DNA from: Casp-actino8 sp945862545 | GTDB taxonomy: Bacteria; Actinomycetota; Acidimicrobiia; Acidimicrobiales; Ilumatobacteraceae | Length of the DNA stretch: 5,782 nt | Assembly: GCA_945862545.1 (NCBI GenBank) | Contig: CAMAYS010000134.1 | Span: forward strand, 1-5,782 | Direction of reading: 5' to 3' | Shown: piece by piece, positions 1 through 5,782 of the stretch | Layout: each line of letters begins with the position of its first letter | How positions within the stretch are numbered: position 1 is the first letter of the stretch | Program-made: the position numbers and the translations under genes | The notes under the pieces: model-generated | What the model saw: only the letters and a program-made list of their open reading frames with translations | Databases searched by the model: none | Told to the model about the DNA's origin: nothing

Positions 1-770
1 TATTTGGTGTGTGCTGGGCAGTAAGACTTGTGGAAGCACCAATCACACAACTTTGAGGTATTGCAGGCAAACTCACCGGTTTCGCAGGCCTTATCAATGA
101 GTTCTTTTGTTTCAACAATGACACCGCGCGCAACGGCCAACCTGACTGGGGTCACTGTCATCTCGTGATTGGCACTGTGCTTGAGGTACAGCAACTGAAG
201 CTTTGATGTTTCTTCCTGATCCGCCTCTTGCAACATCAAGGCATACACCAGCAACTGAAAGAACTTGTCATCTTCAGATTTGAAGCGCGGATTCGGGATC
301 GCCCCAGTTTTGTAATCGCTAATGATCACATTTCCATCATCACCAATAATAAATCGGTCTATGTACCCTTTGAGTTCCACACCATCAATATTGGCCAGAA
401 CCTCGTGCTCCATACCGGTTAGTTCTGTCTGTTGCGGATCTTCGATACTCCACAGATTGGTCATGCATTCAAAGGCCGCCTTCTTGAAGTCGGCGATGCT
501 CCCCATCGGCTTGATCAGTGCCGATACCTGAGCCTCCCAGTCACTTTCTTTCCAACGAGCAGCAGCAGTCGCGCGAACGGTATCCACTGTGCGCTCACTG
601 GCTTCCAGTTGATAAAAGTGTTCAAGCACTTCGTGAACGAAAGTACCAAGATGGGTGAACCAGGTTGGTGGTTCCTGGATCTTGTCAATCTTTGAGAACT
701 TATATTTCATCGGGCATTCGCGAAATGTTGTAATCGACGAAGGCGACAAATAGGCGGGGGGATCAAACAT
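1..770 (-). CDS. RecB/Cas4-like PD-(D/E)XK nuclease with probable Fe-S cluster (3' end at window edge)
   Basis: I translated this frame by hand: it is open for 256 codons from the ATG at 770-768 to base 3, and the last two bases begin a TAN codon that is either Tyr or the stop. The N-terminus reads MFDPPAYLSPSSITTF and leads into Cys19-Pro20, as in standalone RecB-family nucleases. Visible motifs are GTFVH (His46), GYIDR (Asp138), SDYKTG (Asp152 and Lys154, the (D/E)xK pair) and QLLVY (Gln172, Tyr176). The C-terminus has Cys242-xx-Cys245-x5-Cys251, which with Cys19 matches the 4Fe-4S arrangement of Cas4 and AddB-type nucleases. By family it should cut or resect DNA in the cytoplasm, probably in repair; the substrate is unknown. 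No helicase domain is visible. An in-frame stop at 783-785 leaves this ATG as the only reasonable start, and it has no clear Shine-Dalgarno. It follows nuoN by 75 bases on the same strand. The domain call is firm; the biological role and the exact 3' end are not. Confidence 0.88.
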   Translation of the reverse strand, partial: MFDPPAYLSPSSITTFRECPMKYKFSKIDKIQEPPTWFTHLGTFVHEVLEHFYQLEASERTVDTVRATAAARWKESDWEAQVSALIKPMGSIADFKKAAFECMTNLWSIEDPQQTELTGMEHEVLANIDGVELKGYIDRFIIGDDGNVIISDYKTGAIPNPRFKSEDDKFFQLLVYALMLQEADQEETSKLQLLYLKHSANHEMTVTPVRLAVARGVIVETKELIDKACETGEFACNTSKLCDWCFHKSYCPAHTK

Positions 771-796
771 AAGTTCAGTCTGTCACGAGGGTACGG

Positions 797-821
797 CAGT
801 TTCGGGGAGACCCGAACACTG
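797..821 (-). other. Intergenic stem-loop between nuoN and the nuclease gene
   Basis: On the minus strand the sequence CAGT-G-TTCGGG, loop TCTC, CCCGAA-ACTG can fold into a six-pair GC-containing stem, a single-base bulge and four more pairs. It lies 25 to 49 bases past the nuoN stop and 27 bases before the nuclease ATG. No run of U follows it, so it is not a classical intrinsic terminator. It could be a weak or partial terminator, an RNA-processing or 3'-end-protecting element, or chance. The pairing is seen directly; the function is inference. Confidence 0.35.
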
Positions 822-822
822 A

Positions 823-836
823 AATCAGTTGTGATT
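823..836 (-). other. Second small stem-loop after nuoN
   Basis: A perfect five-pair inverted repeat (aatca / tgatt around a four-base loop) begins 10 bases after the nuoN stop codon and sits directly beside the larger hairpin at 797-821. The stem is AT-rich and short, so on its own it is weak. I record it because the two hairpins together fill most of the only non-coding gap in the window. Function is unknown and it may be chance. Confidence 0.2.
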
Positions 837-845
837 CGAGACTTT

Positions 846-2351
846 TTACTTGGCGAGCTGCAAAGCCGCTTGAGAAGCGTCGATCAGCCAACTCGGCCAC
901 ACGCCAACTAGGAGGGTGAACACCGCTGTGACAGCGACCACAAAGCCTGCACTCACGGGAATTGCTATTGCTTCTCGCTTCTCGTCGCCTGCCTCTGCAT
1001 CGCTGAGCCACATGCTGATCATGATCCGCAGATAGAGCAGCGCGGCAATCACAGATGCCACCATCGCCACTAACGCCACGGCGTAACTGTGATTGGTTGC
1101 GGCAGCTTTGATGACCCCGAACTTGGCAATAAACCCTGAAGTCAATGGCATGCCCGCCTGGGCTAATAAGAACACTGTCATCGCCAATGCCAAAGCAGGT
1201 CTTTCCTTACCGAGACCGCGGAACGAACCAATGTCGCTACTCGCATCACCGGTGCGTGTGACCAAGGAAACCACAGTGAAAGTGCCAATCACCAAGACCG
1301 AATAAATCATCAGATACATCACAGTGGCTGGTAATCCGTCGACGTCACCTGTGTGCCCGATGGACTCAATACCAATCATCATGAAGCCAGCATGGCTGAT
1401 TGACGAGTACGCCAACATCCGCTTGACATCGGTTTGAACAACTGCCAAAACTGATCCGACGACTACCGACAAAATCGCCAGCACCCACACAACGGGGCGC
1501 CAGTCCTCAGCGCGTGTGGGCAATGCCACGGTCACGACTCGTACCAGCGCGGCAAAAGCAGCGAACTTACCAACCGAAGCCATAAACGCCGTCACTGGTG
1601 TAGGCGCACCTTGATAAACATCGGGTGTCCAGAAATGGAATGGCACAACAGCAACTTTGAATGCCAAGCCAACAATCAGCAAAGCAATTCCAGCGAGCAA
1701 CATCGCATCATCACCTTTGACGAATACTTCAGTTGACAACACATTGCCGATACCAGAAATACTGGTGGTGCCGGTCGATCCATAGATCAAAGCAATGCCA
1801 TATAAGAAGAATGCCGAAGCGAATCCGCCAAGGATGAAGTATTTCAAACCACTCTCTTGGCTTTCGGCACGGCGGCGATGACTCGCTGCCAGTACATACA
1901 AGGCGATTGACAATGTTTCGAGGCCAAGGAACAACACGATCATGTCGTTTGATGCGGTCATGATCATCGCACCCAGTGCCGCGCAAATATACAGAGCGTA
2001 AACCTCGGGACCATCAAGCGACTCGCGACGTAAATACTCACTCGTTGATAATGAGACCAAGGCCAATGCAATGGCGATACCAATCCAACAGAACAAAGTG
2101 AAGTGATCAATAGAGATGGCGTTGTTGATAATGATCCGTGAACCATCAGTATTCACGTCGTGCCATAAAAACATTTCAACGATGACACAAGCCACCGCCA
2201 ACTCAACAGTGGCAATGGCATACCATGCCCGAGGCCAGGCCCGCGTGAGAGATGCAATGACCAAATTGATCATCATTCCCCCAAGCAAAATGATGATCGG
2301 AGTAATTGCTAACCAATCAATGGCGGGATATTGCATCACTTGATCACCCAT
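846..2351 (-). CDS. nuoN: NADH-quinone oxidoreductase subunit N (NuoN)
   Basis: Encodes a 501-residue, strongly hydrophobic antiporter-like subunit of complex I that helps couple NADH:quinone electron transfer to proton pumping in the cytoplasmic membrane. The family's charged residues within the membrane are present: Glu145 (FLGLETLSIALYVL, TM5), Lys232 (AFKVAVVPFHFWTPDVYQG, TM7), Lys262 (SVGKFAAF, TM8) and Lys410 (SGFIAKFGVI, TM12). The signature QTDVKRMLAYSSISHAGFM (residues 306-324) is the segment shared with NuoL and NuoM. Length is normal for bacterial NuoN (about 480-530) and about 14 membrane helices are expected. The ATG shares its A with the nuoM TGA stop (TGATG) and has an AGGAGG seven bases upstream, so this start is better than the Met at residue 6. 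The stop is TAA. It is the last nuo gene of the run, as is usual, and shows no frameshift or missing key residue. Confidence 0.97.
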   Translation of the reverse strand: MGDQVMQYPAIDWLAITPIIILLGGMMINLVIASLTRAWPRAWYAIATVELAVACVIVEMFLWHDVNTDGSRIIINNAISIDHFTLFCWIGIAIALALVSLSTSEYLRRESLDGPEVYALYICAALGAMIMTASNDMIVLFLGLETLSIALYVLAASHRRRAESQESGLKYFILGGFASAFFLYGIALIYGSTGTTSISGIGNVLSTEVFVKGDDAMLLAGIALLIVGLAFKVAVVPFHFWTPDVYQGAPTPVTAFMASVGKFAAFAALVRVVTVALPTRAEDWRPVVWVLAILSVVVGSVLAVVQTDVKRMLAYSSISHAGFMMIGIESIGHTGDVDGLPATVMYLMIYSVLVIGTFTVVSLVTRTGDASSDIGSFRGLGKERPALALAMTVFLLAQAGMPLTSGFIAKFGVIKAAATNHSYAVALVAMVASVIAALLYLRIMISMWLSDAEAGDEKREAIAIPVSAGFVVAVTAVFTLLVGVWPSWLIDASQAALQLAK

Positions 2352-3928
2352 CAGCCTTCCTCCTCTTGGCCATGCTCATCTTCAAGCAGTACCGGTGCAG
2401 GTGCCACGTAACCAGTCTTTTCTTCGACGCGTTCAAGGATCAACTTCACGCTGGGTTCAATACGATCAAGCATCGGCTTGGGATACACGCCACAGAAAAT
2501 GATCAGACCGATAAAGGGCAACAACACTAGACCCTCTCGTAAACGCAATTCTTGGAAAGATGAGTTAGCTTCATCGGGCTCACCGTGGAACACTCGTTGA
2601 TAGGCCCAAAGGAGATACAACGCTGCCAAGATGACGCCCGTTGCCGCCACAACAACCCACCAACGTGCCGTGTTGAAAGTACCAATCAAGATCAAGAATT
2701 CGCCAACAAAACCATTGAGTCCCGGCACACCGATACTCGACAACATCACGACCATGAAAGCCGCTGCAAAGATCGGAGCGACTTTTTGCAGGCCTTTAAG
2801 TTCAGAGATCAAGCGAGTGTGACGGCGTTCGTAAATCATTCCAACCAACAAGAACAAAGCACCCGTAGACACACCATGGTTGATCATCTGCATGACCCCA
2901 CCGCCGACCGCTTCGGAGGTGAAAGCAAATGTTCCAAGAACGATGAAGCCAAGGTGGGCTACTGAGGAGTAAGCCACAAGTCGCTTGAGGTCCTTTTGCA
3001 TGGTGGCGGCAACCGCCCCCCAGATAATTCCGATCACTGCCAGGGTGAGGAAAATCTCTCGACTCCATAATGCCGCCTCGGGGAATAGATAGACACCGAA
3101 GCGCAATAGACCGTAGGTCCCAAGTTTCAACAACACACCGGCCAAGATGACCGATCCACCAGTTGGAGCCTGAGTGTGAGCATCAGGCAACCAAGTGTGG
3201 AGTGGGAACAATGGAACCTTGACTGCGAAGGCAATGGCAAAGGCGAAGAACAACCAACGACCAGTGCTGGCTGCGAAATTGGCACCTTCTGCAATTTCAA
3301 CCAAGTCAAAACTGATGTGCCCGAGATCTTTCTTGGCCAATAACGCTGTCGTGACGATTCCCACCAACATAAAGGCGGAGCCGACCATGGTGTACAAGAA
3401 GAACTTCGTTGCTGCGTAAATACGTTGGTCGTAACCCCAGCCACCGATCAAGAAATACATCGGCACTAAGACAATTTCAAAGAACAAGAAGAAGAGGAAG
3501 AGATCAAGACTTAAGAACGATCCCATCACGCCAGCCTCGAGCAACAAGATCCAAGCCAAATATCGTTTCTCATCATGATGTGGATCGCAACCCACGATGA
3601 CAAGTGGAAACAGAATTCCTGTGAGTACGACTAAAAACAGCGAAATGCCATCAACGCCGACATGCCAGCCGATGCCCCACGATGAAATCCACTGATGCTT
3701 AGAAGCAAACTGATAACTCGCCTCACCGGTGTTGAAGGATGCCAACATCCACAGACCGAGAGCGCCCGTGAGAACTGACGACAGCAGGGCAATCAGTTTG
3801 GTGATTTCTGGGCGACGCTGAGAACTCACGAGGGTCAGCAACGAACCGACTAGAGGCACAAGAATTAATGCTGTCAAAATCGGGAACGGCAAAGTAGCGC
3901 CAGTTTCACTCGCAAATATTGGGATCAC
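2351..3928 (-). CDS. nuoM: NADH-quinone oxidoreductase subunit M (NuoM)
   Basis: Encodes 525 residues from the GTG at 3928-3926: the middle antiporter-like, proton-translocating subunit of the complex I membrane arm. Key residues are Glu151 (FLFFEIVLVPMYFLIGGWG, TM5), Lys237 (FAVKVPLFPLHTWLPDAH, TM7), Lys268 (GVLLKLGTYGLLRFG, TM8) and Glu410 (GFVGEFLIL, TM12); a Glu rather than Lys at TM12 is diagnostic of NuoM against NuoL and NuoN. The shared antiporter segment is QKDLKRLVAYSSVAHLGFI (residues 311-329), and His351 follows in MINHGVSTGALF. Length fits the family (about 490-540). The C-terminus ends in a soluble acidic tail, EDEHGQEEEG. The frame could extend to another GTG at 3955, but the GTG at 3928 overlaps the nuoL stop by four bases (GTGA) and has GAGGGG seven bases upstream, so I prefer it. 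The TGA stop shares one base with the nuoN ATG. Confidence 0.97.
   Translation of the reverse strand: MIPIFASETGATLPFPILTALILVPLVGSLLTLVSSQRRPEITKLIALLSSVLTGALGLWMLASFNTGEASYQFASKHQWISSWGIGWHVGVDGISLFLVVLTGILFPLVIVGCDPHHDEKRYLAWILLLEAGVMGSFLSLDLFLFFLFFEIVLVPMYFLIGGWGYDQRIYAATKFFLYTMVGSAFMLVGIVTTALLAKKDLGHISFDLVEIAEGANFAASTGRWLFFAFAIAFAVKVPLFPLHTWLPDAHTQAPTGGSVILAGVLLKLGTYGLLRFGVYLFPEAALWSREIFLTLAVIGIIWGAVAATMQKDLKRLVAYSSVAHLGFIVLGTFAFTSEAVGGGVMQMINHGVSTGALFLLVGMIYERRHTRLISELKGLQKVAPIFAAAFMVVMLSSIGVPGLNGFVGEFLILIGTFNTARWWVVVAATGVILAALYLLWAYQRVFHGEPDEANSSFQELRLREGLVLLPFIGLIIFCGVYPKPMLDRIEPSVKLILERVEEKTGYVAPAPVLLEDEHGQEEEG
2359..2364 (-). promoter_or_regulatory. Ribosome binding site of nuoN, inside nuoM
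   Basis: A perfect AGGAGG on the minus strand lies seven bases before the nuoN ATG. It sits within the Glu codons of the NuoM C-terminal tail (GQEEEG), so the tail codons also serve as the start signal of the next gene. It decides the nuoN start and supports translational coupling. Confidence 0.85.
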
Positions 3929-5782
3929 AGCATTACCCCTCGAACAAAGAACCACAGCAAAAGGGCAACAACACCAAGACCGACGGCCGCTGCATAACTT
4001 CGAACTGATCCATTTTGCGATTTGCGCAGGAAGCCACCGGATTGTTGAACAACCTTGCCGACACCGTTGACCGCACCATCAACAATCGTGCTGTCAGCCC
4101 AAGCCACACCTTCGAATGCTTTGCGACCAGGACCACCCATGAAGTTTGAGATTGCTCGATCGTAGAACCAGCCCTGAGCCATGATGTCAGGCTCAATAGC
4201 GGCAATCTTTTTCTTTGAATACACCAGAACCGAGAGCGCAATGCCAGTGAGCGCAACAATCACCGCGACCCCTAACAAAAGATATTTGTTTTCATAGGCC
4301 CACGTCTTATGGATATCAGCCTCACCAAATTCGATGACTGGTTCAAGCCACTTTTCTAAAAAGTGCGTCTTGCTGCTGAAAGGCAATTGCATCACGCCAC
4401 CCACGACCGACAATCCTGCCAAGACCACTAGCGGAGCCAACATGATCTTTGGGCTTTCATGCGGTTTGAAATCTCCATGAGCCCCATGCTCTTCACTGTG
4501 ATCGTTCCAGCGGGCCTCACCGAAGAAAACCATGATCACTTGGCGCGTCATGTAATAGGCGGTGAGTAATGCGGTGATCATGCCGACGACATAGAGAATC
4601 GGACTCTTCGCGAAGGCAAATAATAGAATTTCGTCCTTGCTCCAAAACCCAGCAAACGGTGGCACGCCAGCGATTGCTAACCAACCAATGATGAACGTCA
4701 TCGCCGTCACGGGCATGAGCACTCGCAACGCGCCCATTTTGCGCATGTCCTGTTCGTGATGCATGCCGTGAATGACCGAACCCGAACCAAGGAACAACAA
4801 CGCTTTGAAGAAGGCGTGGGTCACCATGTGGAAGATGGCAGCAACGTAAGCCCCCGAACCGACCGCCAAAAACATAAAACCAAGTTGACTGACGGTTGAG
4901 TACGCAAGAACTTTTTTAATATCCGTTTGAGTGACGGCAATAGTCGCAGCAAATAGTGCTGTACTCACACCGACGATGGCGATGATGGTTGGAGCCCAAC
5001 CGTAAGCAACTGCCAAGACAGGATTGACACGGGTCATCAAGAACACGCCTGCGGTCACCATCGTCGCAGCGTGAATCAAAGCCGAGACTGGTGTTGGACC
5101 TTCCATCGCGTCGGGTAGCCAGATATACAACGGTAACTGCGCACTCTTACCACAGGCGCCGATGAACAACATCAGGGCGATCGCCGTGGCTGTTACTGCT
5201 GACAATGCACCAGATTCGGCAGCATGATTGATACCGCCATAACTAAGAGTTCCCGTTGCTCCAAAAGCTAGGAACATCGCCATCATCACACCCCAGTCAC
5301 CAACTCGGTTAGTGACAAAAGCTTTCTTGCCCGCGGTCGCAGCACTTTCGCGGGTGTGCCAGAAGGAGATCAAGAAGTATGAGCAAGTTCCGACACCCTC
5401 CCAGCCGAGGAAAGTCACCAGCAGGTTCTCGCCCAACACCAGCATCAACATCGAGAACACAAACAAGTTGAGATACAAGAAGAACTTGGAGAACTTCGGA
5501 TCACCGTGCATATACCCAATCGCATACAAGTGAATCAACGAACCGATTCCCGTCACGAATAACGCCATAGTGATACTTAAGGGGTCAGCCAAGAAAGCCA
5601 AGTCAACTTTTAAGGATCCGATCGGAACCCATGAGAATGCAGTGAAAATATGGCGACGTTCTTCGGTGCTCTTTGAGAGCAACTCAAAGAACACCCCAAC
5701 ACTGACGGCAAAAGATCCGCCGACCATGAGTGTGGCCAAAATGCCAGCCTTTGGTTCTCCAAGAATTCGTCCGAAAAGAAAA
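3925..5782 (-). CDS. nuoL: NADH-quinone oxidoreductase subunit L (NuoL), 5' partial
   Basis: The frame is open from the window edge, giving 618 residues before the TGA stop. The first visible residues, FLFGRILGEPKAG, already belong to TM1 and the loop after it, so only about 15-25 N-terminal residues are missing. A TTG at 5739 is an internal Leu codon, not the start. NuoL is the outermost proton-pumping subunit of complex I. Counting from the first full codon, it has Glu128 (LGWEGVG, TM5), Lys212 (GACGKSAQLPLYIWLPDAM, TM7), His318 and His322 (FHMVTHAFFKALLFLG), and Lys382 (FWSKDEILL, TM12). The shared antiporter segment is QTDIKKVLAYSTVSQLGFM at 285-303. After a helix at about 501-521 comes the long amphipathic lateral region typical of NuoL (WFYDR, DSTIVDGAVNGVG, QNGSVRSYA), and then a final membrane helix at about 597-615. 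A hydrophilic loop rich in His and acidic residues lies at about 425-444. It overlaps nuoM by four bases. Confidence 0.97.
   Translation of the reverse strand, partial: FLFGRILGEPKAGILATLMVGGSFAVSVGVFFELLSKSTEERRHIFTAFSWVPIGSLKVDLAFLADPLSITMALFVTGIGSLIHLYAIGYMHGDPKFSKFFLYLNLFVFSMLMLVLGENLLVTFLGWEGVGTCSYFLISFWHTRESAATAGKKAFVTNRVGDWGVMMAMFLAFGATGTLSYGGINHAAESGALSAVTATAIALMLFIGACGKSAQLPLYIWLPDAMEGPTPVSALIHAATMVTAGVFLMTRVNPVLAVAYGWAPTIIAIVGVSTALFAATIAVTQTDIKKVLAYSTVSQLGFMFLAVGSGAYVAAIFHMVTHAFFKALLFLGSGSVIHGMHHEQDMRKMGALRVLMPVTAMTFIIGWLAIAGVPPFAGFWSKDEILLFAFAKSPILYVVGMITALLTAYYMTRQVIMVFFGEARWNDHSEEHGAHGDFKPHESPKIMLAPLVVLAGLSVVGGVMQLPFSSKTHFLEKWLEPVIEFGEADIHKTWAYENKYLLLGVAVIVALTGIALSVLVYSKKKIAAIEPDIMAQGWFYDRAISNFMGGPGRKAFEGVAWADSTIVDGAVNGVGKVVQQSGGFLRKSQNGSVRSYAAAVGLGVVALLLWFFVRGVML
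3936..3941 (-). promoter_or_regulatory. Ribosome binding site of nuoM, inside nuoL
   Basis: GAGGGG on the minus strand is separated by seven bases from the GTG at 3928 and lies within the last codons of nuoL. The alternative upstream GTG at 3955 has no comparable purine-rich sequence before it (the bases there read CCCTTTTGCT). This site therefore settles the nuoM start. Confidence 0.75.

Noticed and set aside
228..695. Three overlapping short plus-strand open frames
   Set aside because: They are antisense to the nuclease gene, whose motifs are convincing. None has a recognisable domain, and they overlap each other.
1..770. Nuclease as part of a CRISPR-Cas system (Cas4)
   Set aside because: Although the Cys layout is Cas4-like, there is no repeat array or cas gene in the window, and the 'LSPSSI..F..CP' standalone form is common outside CRISPR loci.
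797..821. Classical rho-independent terminator
   Set aside because: The stem has no following U-tract on either strand, so I list it only as a stem-loop of unknown role.
2585..2965. A 126-codon plus-strand open frame opposite nuoM
   Set aside because: It lies entirely antisense to well-supported nuoM, has a low-complexity His/Gln/Arg/Asp-rich composition typical of a reversed coding strand, and shows no recognisable motif or SD.
3127..3444. A 105-codon minus-strand open frame in another frame of nuoM
   Set aside because: It overlaps a conserved part of nuoM completely and its Ser/Trp/Cys-rich composition is that of an out-of-frame translation.
5737..5739. TTG as the start of nuoL
   Set aside because: The frame continues upstream to the window edge with typical NuoL residues (FLFGRILGEPKAG), so the gene is simply cut off and this TTG is an internal Leu codon.

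Overview
The window is densely coding and carries the distal end of a bacterial respiratory complex I (NADH:quinone oxidoreductase, nuo) operon on the minus strand, followed by a nuclease gene on the same strand. In transcription order, from high to low coordinates, it holds: nuoL (5' end cut by the window edge), nuoM, nuoN, a 75-base gap with two small stem-loops, and a RecB/Cas4-like PD-(D/E)XK nuclease gene that runs to or past base 1. No plus-strand gene, RNA gene, mobile element, CRISPR array or repeat family could be supported.

NuoL, NuoM and NuoN are the three Mrp-antiporter-like membrane subunits that carry proton channels in the membrane arm of complex I. Each keeps the expected charged residues in the membrane: TM5 Glu, TM7 Lys, TM8 Lys or His, and TM12 Lys or Glu. 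All three therefore look intact and functional. The junctions are tightly coupled. nuoL and nuoM overlap by four bases (GTGA), and nuoM and nuoN share one base (TGATG). Each downstream start has a Shine-Dalgarno sequence buried in the upstream gene, which suggests translational coupling and matched subunit synthesis.

The nuclease gene is easy to miss because no stop codon is visible in the window. Read in frame from the ATG at 770, it gives 256 uninterrupted residues with a complete RecB-type nuclease motif set and four cysteines placed as in Fe-S-cluster nucleases (Cas4/AddB type). It probably has a DNA repair or processing role unrelated to respiration; its position after nuoN may only reflect shared transcription or chance.

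Organism: G+C is roughly 50% by spot counts. GTG starts, the strong SD sites, and a standalone RecB-like nuclease with an 'LSPSSI..F..CP' N-terminus are compatible with Actinomycetota, possibly an aquatic lineage of moderate G+C such as Acidimicrobiia. This placement is inference and has not been tested. Overall this is a conventional housekeeping region, and I see no convincing undescribed system in it.
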